Positions 1 through 8,245 of a DNA stretch of 46,595 nucleotides are shown in pieces. Position 1 is the first letter of the stretch, and every line of letters starts with the position of its first letter. The notes under the pieces were generated by a model, which was not told where the DNA came from, made no database searches, and was given only the letters and a program-made list of their open reading frames with translations. The translations under genes and the position numbers were made by a program. Location: positions 1 to 46,595 of the forward strand of contig JALWPV010000069.1 in the NCBI GenBank assembly GCA_027080775.1. Direction: 5' to 3'. Origin of the DNA: Acidilobaceae archaeon (GTDB taxonomy: Archaea; Thermoproteota; Thermoprotei_A; Sulfolobales; Acidilobaceae).

Positions 1-130
1 CTCAGAGCCTCCCCAGCCCCCCGGGAGGGTATAGGGGGTTCTAGGCCCCCCGAGGCCCTCCAGGGCTTGGTGTATAGTGCGCGGTACTACCCCTAATACC
101 GCCCCCCGGCCCCCGGCCCGCGGGTGGGGT

Positions 131-841
131 GTGGGGGTGGAGGTTTACGTTGGCACCTCGGGGTGGCTCTACGACTGGAACCCCGAGGGGAGCCTGGACT
201 GGTACGTCAGGCATAGCGGCTTGAACGCCGTTGAGTTGAACGCCTCCTTCTACAGGACCCCATACCCCAACCAGGTTAGGGGCTGGGCTAGGAGGGGGGC
301 CGGGCTCCGGTGGGCGGTGAAGGTTAACAGGAGGGTTAGCCACGTTCACAGGCTCAACGAGAAGGCCCTCGCAGCCTGGAGCAGGTTCCGGGCGGTTATG
401 GAGCCCCTGGACCCCCTCATAGACTTCTACCTCCTCCAGCTCCCGCCCTCATTCAAGGCCACGCCAACCAGTATCTCGAGGCTGGAGGGCTTCGCCGCCG
501 AGGCAGGGCTGGGGCGGAGGCTCGCCGTGGAGTTCCGCCACGAGTCGTGGTTCGAGTCGCGGAGGGGCGCCAGGCTCTGCGAGTCCATCGGGGCCACATT
601 CGTCTCGATAGACTCCCCCATGGGGGTCTACATAGACTCCAGCAACGGCCTTGTCTACCTCAGGATGCACGGCAGGACCGCCTGGTACGCCCACTACTAC
701 AGCGACGAGGAGCTCGAGGAGGACGCTAGGGCTATAGCCTCCCTGGGCCCCGAGAGGGCCTACGTCTTCTTCAACAACGACCACGACATGCTCGAGAACG
801 CTAGGAGGATGCTCGCGATACTCAGGCGCCTCCCCAGCTAA
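131..841 (+). CDS. DUF72 (YecE-like) family protein
   Basis: About 236 aa. The N-terminus has the family hallmark YVGTSGWLYDW followed by W-Y-x-x-H and N-x-x-FYRTP, and the C-terminus has AYVFFNNDH, all typical of DUF72 TIM-barrel proteins. Biochemical role unknown; a nucleic-acid link has been suggested for the family. I chose the GTG at 131 (GTG 137 is also possible) because the family begins only a few residues before the YVGTSGW strand, so an extension to 77 would add an unconserved Pro/Arg-rich leader. A TATA-like stretch (tgtatagt, 71-78) lies upstream. The DUF763 gene follows 38 bp later on the same strand, probably co-transcribed. Confidence 0.87.
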   Translation: MGVEVYVGTSGWLYDWNPEGSLDWYVRHSGLNAVELNASFYRTPYPNQVRGWARRGAGLRWAVKVNRRVSHVHRLNEKALAAWSRFRAVMEPLDPLIDFYLLQLPPSFKATPTSISRLEGFAAEAGLGRRLAVEFRHESWFESRRGARLCESIGATFVSIDSPMGVYIDSSNGLVYLRMHGRTAWYAHYYSDEELEEDARAIASLGPERAYVFFNNDHDMLENARRMLAILRRLPS

Positions 842-879
842 AACCGCCCGCCGACCCCTAGAGGGTGGGCCAGGGGGCC

Positions 880-2025
880 GTGCCGGGCTACGCCGAGCTA
901 CCGCTCCACGGGGGCCACGTGCCCCGCTGGATGCTGGCCAGGATGGAGAGGCTAGCCGCGGCCATACTAGAGGCCCTAGTAGAGCTAAAGGGGCCCGGGG
1001 CGGTGGTGGCGGGCCTGGCCGACCCCCTATGGTTCCAGGCCTTCAATAACGTCATAGGCATGGACTGGGACAGCAGCGGCAGTACCACCGTCGTGACGGG
1101 CATACTCAAATCCGTAACGTGGAGGAGGCCGGAGCTGGGGGTCCTAGTCCTCGGCGGTAAGGGGGAGAGGATGAGGCTTGTCCCAGAGGAGGCCTGGAGG
1201 GCCTCGGAGCTACTGGGCGTCGACCCCCAGCGCCTCGAGGCCCTCAGCAGGGCTGCCGCGAGGCTTGACTCCGCCCTCCTACAGGACGGCTACACCCTCT
1301 ACCACCACACGGTCATAGTGGCCGAGGGCGGGGAGGCGGTTGTGGTGCAGCAGGGCATGAACCCCGAGGCCCGCATGGCGAGGAGGTATCACCTAGACAG
1401 GGCCGCCATCGAGGAGCCCCACACAGGCATAGCGGGGAGGAGGGGCCTAGCCCTCAACCTAACAGCCAGGGAGAGCAGGGAGGCGCGCCGCGTCATAGCG
1501 GACCTCACAGCCGAGGACCCCAGGAGGCTCGAGAGGCTCGTGGCCGAGGCCTACAGGCTAGCCCGCGGGGCCCCGAGCATAGAGGACTACCTCACCGGAG
1601 CCCCCAGGCCCCAAGGCGGCCCCCGGGCCCCAGTGTGGGCCCGCTACTACAAGCCAGTCAAGCCCGGCCCCAGGCTCAGGAGGGCCCTCGAGGCCCTAGC
1701 CTCGAGCCCCCACGCCGGCAGCGAGGAGGCCCTCCTCGCGGCGCCCGGCGTCGGGCCGGCTGTAGTGAGGGCCCTGGCACTCGTGGCGGACCTCCTCTAC
1801 AAGGCGCCCCCCTCCACCCGGGACCCGGTAACCCACCCCATAGAGCCCTACGCATACGCCTACGCGGTAGGCGGAAAGGACGGCGTCCCATACCCCTTCG
1901 ACGCCCGCACGGCGGAGAGGGTAGCCGAGATACTCGAGGAGGCCCTCGAGGCCGCGAGGATCGGTGAGAAGGAAAAGCTCAGAGCACTCATGAGGCTCCG
2001 CAAGATTCTACCCCGGAACAGCTAG
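880..2025 (+). CDS. DUF763 family protein
   Basis: About 381 aa, recognised as DUF763 by the N-terminal AELPLHGGHVPRWM motif and the central regions FNNVIGMDWDSSG and GYTLYHHTVIV. Near residues 285-300 is a helix-hairpin-helix-like motif (LLAAPGVGPAVVRALAL), so nucleic-acid binding is plausible. No catalytic function is established for the family. GTG 865 is also in frame, but GTG 880 places the start just before the conserved motif, as in other members, with a purine-rich stretch upstream. It lies directly downstream of the DUF72 gene; both may serve DNA or RNA maintenance, but that is inference. Confidence 0.87.
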   Translation: MPGYAELPLHGGHVPRWMLARMERLAAAILEALVELKGPGAVVAGLADPLWFQAFNNVIGMDWDSSGSTTVVTGILKSVTWRRPELGVLVLGGKGERMRLVPEEAWRASELLGVDPQRLEALSRAAARLDSALLQDGYTLYHHTVIVAEGGEAVVVQQGMNPEARMARRYHLDRAAIEEPHTGIAGRRGLALNLTARESREARRVIADLTAEDPRRLERLVAEAYRLARGAPSIEDYLTGAPRPQGGPRAPVWARYYKPVKPGPRLRRALEALASSPHAGSEEALLAAPGVGPAVVRALALVADLLYKAPPSTRDPVTHPIEPYAYAYAVGGKDGVPYPFDARTAERVAEILEEALEAARIGEKEKLRALMRLRKILPRNS

Positions 2026-2147
2026 CCCGCGTCGAACGCCACACGGGCATCCATTGCGTGCATAGAGGAGTGCTGGGGGAGCATCCCTTGAACCCCCCGG
2101 TTTAACCATGCCAGCCCCCGGGATCCTCAAAGGAGCTGGCCGTGCTC

Positions 2148-2157
2148 GCCTATAACT
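2148..2157 (+). promoter_or_regulatory. TATA-like element upstream of the racemase gene
   Basis: The stretch cctataact lies 35-45 bases before the GTG at 2192 in an otherwise GC-rich gap. Position and composition fit an archaeal TATA box. The rest of the gap 2026-2191 shows no gene. Confidence 0.4.
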
Positions 2158-2191
2158 CGGGGCGTCGGCGTCCCCCGCCTGGGGGCTGGCC

Positions 2192-2902
2192 GTGGCCGGG
2201 ATCCTTGGGATAGTGGGTGGCCTGGGGCCCGAGGCGACCGTGTATTACTACAGGCTCGCTGTGCGCCTCTACAGGGAGAGGTGGGGCGTGGCCCCGAGGC
2301 TCGTGGTGTATAGCCTGCCCCTCGAGGAGATGTGTAGGGCCGCCAAGTCGGGCGACGTTGAGGGGGTGGCCCGCCTCCTCCTGGAGGCCCTCAGGGGCCT
2401 CGCGGGGGCCGGGGCGGGCGTCGCTCTGGTCTCGGCTAACACACCCCACATGGCCTGGGATAGGGTTGTAGGCGCCGCCGAGGAGCTGGGTGTGAGGCTC
2501 GTTAGCATATTCGACCCCGTCGCGGAGGAGGCCGCTAGGAGGGGCTACAGGCGGGTGGGCCTCCTGGCGACGGGCGCCACGCTCCGGGCGGGCTTCTACC
2601 AGAGGGCCCTCAGGGCCAGGGGCGTCGAGGCCCTCGAGCCCCCCGGGGACGTGCAGGAGCGGGTTGACGAGGCTATAGAGGAGCTCGCCATGAGGGGCCC
2701 CGAGGCCAGGGGCGGGGCCCTGCCGGTCCTAGCGGGGGCCGTGGAGGCTCTAGCGGCGGGTGGGGCTGAGGCCGTGGTGGTGGCGTGCACCGACATCTCA
2801 CCCTACCTCCCGGATCTCCAGGCGGGCTCCCCGGTGCCCCTGCTCGACTCGAGCGTGGAGCACGTGAGGGCCGCCCTAGAGCTACTCGGGGGGCCTCAGT
2901 AG
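2192..2902 (+). CDS. Aspartate/glutamate racemase family protein
   Basis: 236 aa. The N-terminus ILGIVGGLGPEATVYYY is the signature of the Asp/Glu racemase (RacX/YgeA) family, which interconverts amino-acid enantiomers without pyridoxal phosphate using two active-site residues. The second motif VVACTDISPYL keeps its cysteine (about residue 199). The first motif reads VSANTPHM, so the cysteine seen in two-Cys aspartate racemases is absent; YgeA-type racemases also depart from Cys there, using Thr. It may therefore be a one-sided racemase, an epimerase or another activity. The start is the GTG giving MAGILGIVGG. No clear partner genes nearby. Confidence 0.85.
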   Translation: MAGILGIVGGLGPEATVYYYRLAVRLYRERWGVAPRLVVYSLPLEEMCRAAKSGDVEGVARLLLEALRGLAGAGAGVALVSANTPHMAWDRVVGAAEELGVRLVSIFDPVAEEAARRGYRRVGLLATGATLRAGFYQRALRARGVEALEPPGDVQERVDEAIEELAMRGPEARGGALPVLAGAVEALAAGGAEAVVVACTDISPYLPDLQAGSPVPLLDSSVEHVRAALELLGGPQ

Positions 2903-2993
2903 CGGTCCACGCCCACACGCCCCTACGAGGGGGTTCGGGCGCGGGTTCGCTCACCATCAGCCCCCTAGCCCCCGGCTCTGGTGGTGGGCTGTT

Positions 2994-3386
2994 TTGAGTG
3001 GCTCCCGGGAGGAGTTGTGTGTGAGGGCGAGGGCTGCGAGGCTCGTGTTGGAGGGCCGAGCCGAGGAGGCCCTCCGCCTCCTGGCAAGCTACTACGGGGT
3101 CCCGGTCCCAGCCTTGAGGGTGGGGCTCCCCCGGCGGTGTAGGAGGGCTCTGGGCTGCTACGTCGCCTCGAGGAGGACGATCTACGTTAGGAGCAGCGCG
3201 GAGTACCGCGACCCCCTCGTTGTGCTGCACGAGTTCTACCACCACCTGAGGAGCAGGCTCGGCAGGCACCGGGGCACCGAGAGGCACGCCGACGAGTACG
3301 CCCTCGAGGCCCTCAGGGCCCTCGGGGAGGGCGTCTGCCTAGGAGAGGAGGAGGGCGGCGGCGACGGCGAAGGGGGGCGCGGCTAG
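2994..3386 (+). CDS. Small HExxH putative zinc metallopeptidase-like protein
   Basis: 130 aa from a TTG start. A zinc motif LHEFYHHL appears at about residues 80-87, followed by ERHADEYALEAL, whose acidic residue could be the third ligand, as in minimal gluzincin-like (ImmA/IrrE or SprT-like) domains. The C-terminal tail is Glu/Gly-rich and of low complexity. It has no signal peptide or membrane segment, so it is probably cytoplasmic. The 3' end overlaps the convergent membrane-protein gene by 48 bp. Family assignment beyond the HExxH motif is inference. Confidence 0.7.
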   Translation: MSGSREELCVRARAARLVLEGRAEEALRLLASYYGVPVPALRVGLPRRCRRALGCYVASRRTIYVRSSAEYRDPLVVLHEFYHHLRSRLGRHRGTERHADEYALEALRALGEGVCLGEEEGGGDGEGGRG

Positions 3387-4655
3387 GAGGGCGCTCCACA
3401 TTATTATGTAGAGGTACTCGCTCCTCTTGAGGGCCGCTGCGTTGGCGTATATCGGCTTGTTGAGGGCCGCGGCCCCTATGGCTGCGAGGCTCGCCGCTAT
3501 GACAGACGCCACGCCGAGGCTCGAGCCGGCGCTTGCCAGGCCTAGTATGGCGGCTCCAGCGTTCGCTAGGCCCCCTAGGACTGCCACCGCTATCGCTGCC
3601 CCCCTGCTGACGAGGGAGAAGGCCTTGACTGCGACTGCTAGGACCAGGTATGCTATGGCGCTCTTCACGGCTACCCCCCAGTTGAGGGGGGACTGGGCCT
3701 CGAAGCCGCCGCCCTCGGCTGTTAGGGCCGTGGCCCTGGCCCTCCCATAGGCTATGAGGGCCGCTATGAAGGCGGGGGCGACGGCTATGCTTGAGTAGAC
3801 AGCGGCCTCGAGCGCCGCCTTGGGGCTGAGGAATAGGTAGGCGGCCGCCACGAGTAGTATCGAGGCCCTCATCTCCATGGCCGCGAGTATGAGTACGACG
3901 CTCGAGTGGAGGATCCCCCTCCTCTCCCAGGGGTCCCCTATATCCTTTAGCATGGAGGTTAGGCTCCCGATTGTTGCCTCGCTGTTCACGAGGCCCCCGA
4001 GTATCGCGGCGTAGACTAGGCCCTTGACACCGTAGATCCTGGCTATCACGTAGGAGGTGAAGCTAAGCGCTAGTACTATAACGAAGAAGAGGTAGACCTT
4101 GTAGAGGTCTATCCCAGCCACCACGGGGGCATAGGCCTTTATGACGGGGCCCAGGACTATGGCTAGGGTGGAGATCTCGAGGAGGGCGAGTATCTCCTCG
4201 TAGGATATCCTGGCAACGGCCCTCTCCACGGGGGTCTTTATGGCTAGTACGAGGGTCACCGCTATCGAGGTGCTGACCCCCTCGATTATGCCGCCCAACC
4301 CCACAATGACGCCGCTAACGTAGGCCACGAGCATCACTATGAGCGTAGTCACACCCGTATAGCCCGTCCGCACGTACCTAGCGTAGGCGTAGGGCATGTA
4401 CATGCCCAGGAAGCCCGCGCCAGCGATCCCGGCTAGGAGGAGCCTCTCACCATAGGGTACACCCTCGAGGCCAAGGAGCACCCCGGTAAGGCCGCCGTAG
4501 ACCCCCAGGAGGCCGAAGCTCCTGAGCCCCGGCAGATCCCCGCGGGGGCTCCTCGGGGCGAGCCTGGCCCTCTCCCTCTCGAGGCCTATGAGGGCCCCGG
4601 CTAGGAGGGCCACGAGTATCCTGAGCACGTGCTGCCCCGTTACGGCGGCCTCCAC
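3339..4655 (-). CDS. MgtC/SapB-DUF4010 family membrane protein
   Basis: 438 aa from a GTG start. The N-terminal domain carries GALIGLERERARL and LRSFGLLGVYG, the hallmark of MgtC/SapB proteins, followed by a long polytopic C-terminal half (about 10-12 hydrophobic helices) of the DUF4010 type. It is a cytoplasmic-membrane protein, perhaps an ion transporter or envelope regulator; archaeal members are uncharacterised. The 3' end converges on the HExxH gene. A TATA-like element (4703-4713, minus strand) sits about 50 bases upstream, so the gene seems to be transcribed alone. Confidence 0.85.
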   Translation of the reverse strand: MEAAVTGQHVLRILVALLAGALIGLERERARLAPRSPRGDLPGLRSFGLLGVYGGLTGVLLGLEGVPYGERLLLAGIAGAGFLGMYMPYAYARYVRTGYTGVTTLIVMLVAYVSGVIVGLGGIIEGVSTSIAVTLVLAIKTPVERAVARISYEEILALLEISTLAIVLGPVIKAYAPVVAGIDLYKVYLFFVIVLALSFTSYVIARIYGVKGLVYAAILGGLVNSEATIGSLTSMLKDIGDPWERRGILHSSVVLILAAMEMRASILLVAAAYLFLSPKAALEAAVYSSIAVAPAFIAALIAYGRARATALTAEGGGFEAQSPLNWGVAVKSAIAYLVLAVAVKAFSLVSRGAAIAVAVLGGLANAGAAILGLASAGSSLGVASVIAASLAAIGAAALNKPIYANAAALKRSEYLYIIMWSALLAAPPFAVAAALLLS

Positions 4656-4702
4656 TCCCGGGGCACCCCACGGGCTACGAAGCCTGTGTAATGCCTGGCC
4701 GC

Positions 4703-4713
4703 GATATTAAGGT
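4703..4713 (-). promoter_or_regulatory. Promoter (TATA box) for the MgtC/DUF4010 gene
   Basis: On the minus strand this reads ACCTTAATATC, an A+T island in GC-rich surroundings, about 50 bases before the GTG at 4655, consistent with an archaeal TATA box and a short leader. Confidence 0.5.
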
Positions 4714-4769
4714 TTGGAGCCCCCTGAAGAGGTGTGGAGGAGGTGGGCGCGGGGCCCGCGGTAATCCCT

Positions 4770-5597
4770 CTAGGGGGCCCTGCCGCAGGCCCTGCGTAGC
4801 TCCTCCTCGACCCTACCCGCTATGAGCCTGAGCTCGGCGCTCTCCTCGGCTGGCCTGGGGTAGGCGTTCATGTCCACCTTTAGGGGGGTTATGGAGACGC
4901 ATCCCTCCGCCATGACTGCGTAAACGTCGGAGCCCGGCTCGGGGGGTAGGGGGATGGGCTGGAGCCAGTAGTATGGCCTCCCGCGGGTGTCGAGGCGCCT
5001 CTCGAAGTCGGGTCTCCACCTCCTCCTGGCGGCCCGGGCGAGCCTCACGCAGCCCCTGATGTTCTCGGGTGCGGGGAAGTTTACGGTGAGGAGGTCCACC
5101 CCCCGGGGGAGCCCCCTCTCGAGGACCTGGCGCGAGAGCTCCCCGGCCACGGCCCTGACGACCCTGGCTAGCTTCTCGTCCTCGAACTCCTCCCAGAGGT
5201 GGACGTCCGCCGAGAAGGCTATGGCCGGTATGCCCATGAGGGCCGCCTCGACCGCAACCGCTATCGTGCCGCTGTAGAGTATGTGCTGCATGCTGAGGTT
5301 CTCGCCGACGTTGACCCCCGAAACCACCAGGTCGGGGTGGTAGCTGTGGGCCGCTATGGCTAGGTGGAGGGCGTCCACGGGGCTGCCGTCGACGACGTAG
5401 ACATCGTAGCCCCCGTGCTTCACGAGGGTCATCCTGAGCGGCTTGTTGAAGGAGACCGTGTGGCCAACCGCGCTCCTAGGCCAGAGGGTCGAGTATATCC
5501 TAGCCTCGCCCAGGTGCTTGACGGACTCGTAGAGGAGGTAGAGGCCCTTCGAGAGGTAGCTATCATCATTCCCCACTAGGATCCTGTAGGCTGCCAA
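4770..5597 (-). CDS. surE: SurE family 5'/3'-nucleotidase
   Basis: 275 aa. SurE is a metal-dependent survival-protein phosphatase acting on nucleoside monophosphates and polyphosphates. Motifs visible: the N-terminal acidic pair in ILVGNDDS (Asp11-Asp12), Ser/Asn ligands in VVSGVNVGENLS, and YSGTIAVAVEAALMGIPAIAFS. Family members usually read NDDG and GINxGxNLG, so this is a mildly divergent archaeal member. Length is normal (250-275 aa). It starts with TTG at 5597; an earlier start would enter the short divergent promoter region shared with the permease gene. Confidence 0.9.
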   Translation of the reverse strand: MAAYRILVGNDDSYLSKGLYLLYESVKHLGEARIYSTLWPRSAVGHTVSFNKPLRMTLVKHGGYDVYVVDGSPVDALHLAIAAHSYHPDLVVSGVNVGENLSMQHILYSGTIAVAVEAALMGIPAIAFSADVHLWEEFEDEKLARVVRAVAGELSRQVLERGLPRGVDLLTVNFPAPENIRGCVRLARAARRRWRPDFERRLDTRGRPYYWLQPIPLPPEPGSDVYAVMAEGCVSITPLKVDMNAYPRPAEESAELRLIAGRVEEELRRACGRAP

Positions 5598-5650
5598 CTA
5601 CTCCCCCACGCCCCCAGGCACGCTCCACCCCATAACCCCGGGGGCCCCGA

Positions 5651-5660
5651 GCTAAATACC
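5651..5660 (+). promoter_or_regulatory. Promoter (TATA box) for the permease-nucleotidyltransferase gene
   Basis: The sequence gctaaatacc is an A+T island about 35 bases before the GTG at 5692, in the 94-bp gap that also separates divergent surE. Confidence 0.5.
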
Positions 5661-5691
5661 TGCAACCACACCGGGCCCCGCAAAGCTCTGT

Positions 5692-7365
5692 GTGCTGGGG
5701 CGCCCGGCTTTGGCGGCGAGGCCGCGCGGCGAGGGCATAGGGTTCAGGGAGGCCTTCAGCATAGGCGTCGGGGGCATGATTGGGGGCGGCATATTCGCCG
5801 TCCTAGGCCTCAGCCTCGAGCTCGCGGGTAGCGCCGCGCCCGTGGCCTTCGCTCTGGCAGGCCTCGTGGCGGGGCTCACGGCCTACTCCTACTCCAAGCT
5901 GACGCTGCGCTACCCAAGCAGGGGCGGCACGGTCGAGTTCCTGGTGAGGGCCTACGGCCCTGGCCTCCTCTCGGGGGGCCTGAATGTCCTCCTAGTCCTG
6001 AGCTACACGGTGATGATAGCGCTGTACGCCTACGCCTTCGGGAGCTATGGCGCGAGCAGCTTCGGCGGGGGCCACCTGGCTGCTAGGATCCTAGGCGTCG
6101 CCGTCATACTGGCCTTCACCGGCGTCAACGCCCTCGGGGCCCTGGTCTCGGGGAGGGTGGAGGATGGCCTAGTATTCTTCAAGCTCAGCATCCTAGTCCT
6201 CGTGGTGGCCGTCTCGCTCCCCCTGATAGAGTGGCAGAGGCTCTCCCCCGCAGCGTGGCCCCCGCCATCGAGGATAGTGGCTGGGGGCATGATCATATTC
6301 CTCGCCTACGAGGGCTTCGAGCTCATAGCAAACAGCGCCGCCGACGCCGTGAGGGTGGAGGACGTGGCCAGGGCGTTCCTCGCCTCCGTCGCCGTGGTGG
6401 TGGCCGTCTACATCTCGGTAGCCCTGGTGGCGGCTGGCGCACTCACCCCGGCCGAGGTCATCAAGGCCAGGGACTACGCCCTCGCAGCCCTCGCCGGCAG
6501 GAGCCTGGGGAGGCCCGGGTTCCTCCTGGTGGTGGCGGCCGCCCTGGCCTCGACGGCCTCTGCTATAAACGCCACGCTCTACGGCACGGCCGGCATAAGC
6601 TACGTGGTCGCCCGCTACGGCCAGCTCCCACGGGAGATAGGCAGGACCATATGGGGCAAGGCCCCCGAGGGCCTCCTACTCATAGCCCTAATCTCCTCCG
6701 CCCTCACCCTAGGCGCGGGCCTAGAGGAGATCTCGCTCGCGGGGAGCGCCGGGTTCCTGCTGATATTCACCGCCGTGAACCTCGCAGCCTACAAGCTCCG
6801 CAGGCAGGCCAAGGCCAGCGGGCCCCTCGCACTCGCCGGGGCGCTGGCGGCCCTCGCTAGCCTAGCCGTGCTGCTGTACCACTCCTACGAGTCCACGCCG
6901 GGCCAGGTGGCACTCTTCGCCGCCCTGGCCGCGTCAGCATTCGCCGGGGAGGCCCTCTACAGGCTCGCTACCGGCCGCAGGATCGCCGAGTACGTCGACC
7001 CCCTCCTCGAGGAGAGGGAGAGACTGAAGAGGGCCTGGGAGTCCTGGGTGCCAAGCGTGCTAGGGGCGCTGAGGCGCCTCCTAGGCGAGTTCGAGGCCTA
7101 CCTCGTAGGCGGGGTGGCCCGGGGGGAGCACGAGTCATCCCACGATGTCGACCTTCTAGTGGTAACCCCCAAGGCCCCTGCGGGGCGCCTGGAGAGGGAG
7201 GCCAGGGCCCTCGAGGAGGAGGTGAGGAGGCTCGCAGGCCTACCTAGGCATCATCCGCTGCACCTACACCTAGCCACGCCCAGCCAGAGGGATGAGTGGC
7301 TACGCAGGAGCCGGGCCCACAAGCCCCTACACGCCAAGGCCGAGGAGGGGAGCCGAAACGGTTAA
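5692..7365 (+). CDS. APC-family amino-acid permease fused to a C-terminal MNT-type nucleotidyltransferase domain
   Basis: 557 aa in one uninterrupted frame. Residues about 15-430 form a 12-helix APC-superfamily transporter, starting with the typical FSIGVGGMIGGGIFAVLG motif of TM1 and with YEGFELIANSAAD in TM6. After a charged linker (VDPLLEERERLKRAW), residues about 465-557 carry YLVGGVARGEHESSHDVDLL, the G-G-x8-12-DxD core of minimal (MNT) nucleotidyltransferases. The permease should sit in the cytoplasmic membrane with the transferase domain in the cytosol; substrate and target are unknown. The domain could modify or gate the transporter or act on a separate partner. Start is GTG 5692 or TTG 5710. 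I know of no characterised protein with this architecture. Confidence 0.85.
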   Translation: MLGRPALAARPRGEGIGFREAFSIGVGGMIGGGIFAVLGLSLELAGSAAPVAFALAGLVAGLTAYSYSKLTLRYPSRGGTVEFLVRAYGPGLLSGGLNVLLVLSYTVMIALYAYAFGSYGASSFGGGHLAARILGVAVILAFTGVNALGALVSGRVEDGLVFFKLSILVLVVAVSLPLIEWQRLSPAAWPPPSRIVAGGMIIFLAYEGFELIANSAADAVRVEDVARAFLASVAVVVAVYISVALVAAGALTPAEVIKARDYALAALAGRSLGRPGFLLVVAAALASTASAINATLYGTAGISYVVARYGQLPREIGRTIWGKAPEGLLLIALISSALTLGAGLEEISLAGSAGFLLIFTAVNLAAYKLRRQAKASGPLALAGALAALASLAVLLYHSYESTPGQVALFAALAASAFAGEALYRLATGRRIAEYVDPLLEERERLKRAWESWVPSVLGALRRLLGEFEAYLVGGVARGEHESSHDVDLLVVTPKAPAGRLEREARALEEEVRRLAGLPRHHPLHLHLATPSQRDEWLRRSRAHKPLHAKAEEGSRNG

Positions 7366-7384
7366 ACCCGCCCCAACCCTGCTC

Positions 7385-7412
7385 CCCCCGAGGCCTCGGG
7401 GGCCCGCGCGGG
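7385..7412. repeat. Two adjacent GC palindromes
   Basis: CCCCCGAGGCCTCGGGGG (7385-7402) is an 18-bp perfect palindrome, followed at once by CCCGCGCGGG (7403-7412). They lie between the permease fusion and the small gene at 7513. They could form strong hairpins in RNA, acting as a processing or termination element, or bind a dimeric regulator. There is no T tract after them. Confidence 0.6.
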
Positions 7413-7512
7413 AGGCGCCTCATTGCAATTCCCTCCTATACTCGCGGAGAGTGGGAACATGCGCGTGGATGATCGTCTCGCTAGAGCCCGCGCGGGCCCC
7501 GAGGAGGAGACC

Positions 7513-7689
7513 ATGGAGGCCGAGATATACATAACAACCACCATGACCAAGCTCATGAAGATACTGCTCCTACTCATGCGGGAGGAGGGGGTCGAGATAG
7601 ACTCCGTCACCTTCAGGTCACGCGACTCAACCAACCGCCACAGCGACGCCGAGGACGACTACGAGTGGCTGAGGATGCATGACCCCTAG
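7513..7689 (+). CDS. Small acidic hypothetical protein
   Basis: 58 aa from an ATG with an excellent Shine-Dalgarno stretch (gaggaggaga, 7501-7510). A longer in-frame reading from 7423 exists, but its codons are proline/alanine-rich and the ribosome site points to 7513. The sequence begins MEAEIYITTTMTKLMKILLL, has one amphipathic hydrophobic helix and ends with an acidic, polar tail (DDYEWLRM). No family recognised. It follows the permease fusion on the same strand, preceded by two palindromes, and a terminator-like hairpin follows it. Confidence 0.55.
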   Translation: MEAEIYITTTMTKLMKILLLLMREEGVEIDSVTFRSRDSTNRHSDAEDDYEWLRMHDP

Positions 7690-7709
7690 AGAGCCCCTGC
7701 GAGGCCCCG

Positions 7710-7734
7710 CGCGGGTCTCCCTGCCCGCGTTTTT
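7710..7734 (+). terminator. Terminator-like hairpin with T tract
   Basis: CGCGGG (7710-7715) pairs with CCCGCG (7724-7729) across an 8-base loop and is followed directly by five T residues (7730-7734). It lies 21 bases after the small gene at 7513-7689. Archaea terminate mainly at T tracts, so this is a reasonable transcript end. Confidence 0.5.
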
Positions 7735-7851
7735 CCTCCCCGCTATAACCTAGAGCCCCGGGGGGCCCTGTGGTGAGGTTCGCTAGGCCCGAAGCCCCCT
7801 GGGGCCATGTGGGGTATGGCGGAGCCCGAGGGCCCCCTCTAGTGGTTGGTC

Positions 7852-8169
7852 TTACTCTTGTGTGGCGCCGCCTTCGCTGCTGGCTCCGGCGGTCTCGGTT
7901 GACTCGGACTCCTTGAGTTCCTCCTCGAGCTTCTTGAGCTCCTCCTCTATCTCCTTCTCTATCTCCTCTATGGGCTTGGGGGGCGGTGTCGTGGCTAGGG
8001 TGTAGCCTATCCAGCCTAGTATGGCGAAGACCACTAGGACCGCTAGGAACGCTGTCACCTCGAGTGTTATCATGGCGTACTTGCTTAGGAAGACTAGGTA
8101 GCCGTAGACTACTATGACGATAACCGATACCGCGAGAAGGGAGGCTCCCACCGCCTGGTCTCTATTCAT
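7852..8169 (-). CDS. Small membrane protein with two TM helices and a Glu/Lys coiled coil
   Basis: 105 aa from ATG. Two hydrophobic helices (about residues 8-27 and 35-58) are followed by PPPKPIEEIEKEIEEELKK, a strongly charged coiled-coil-like helix, and a Ser/Glu/Thr-rich tail. The likely topology is a hairpin in the membrane with the charged tail in the cytosol. I do not recognise a named family. A good TATA box (8203-8213, minus) lies just upstream, suggesting a monocistronic, well expressed gene. Confidence 0.75.
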   Translation of the reverse strand: MNRDQAVGASLLAVSVIVIVVYGYLVFLSKYAMITLEVTAFLAVLVVFAILGWIGYTLATTPPPKPIEEIEKEIEEELKKLEEELKESESTETAGASSEGGATQE

Positions 8170-8202
8170 TCCCCCTGCCCCGTGATGTGGGCCCGGTGCC
8201 CC

Positions 8203-8213
8203 TGGTTTATAAG
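8203..8213 (-). promoter_or_regulatory. Promoter (TATA box) for the two-TM protein gene
   Basis: On the minus strand this reads CCTTATAAACC, a near-consensus archaeal TATA box about 35 bases before the ATG at 8169. Confidence 0.6.
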
Positions 8214-8245
8214 GGTGGAGTCCCTCGAGGCCATTGCAAACCTTA

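Noticed and set aside
2673-3287. 204-codon open frame on the minus strand
   Set aside because: Pro/Arg-rich, overlaps the racemase and HExxH genes, no recognisable features.
7773-7920. Small plus-strand frame after a TATA-like ctataacc
   Set aside because: Runs antisense into the two-TM gene, unremarkable sequence, no clear ribosome site.
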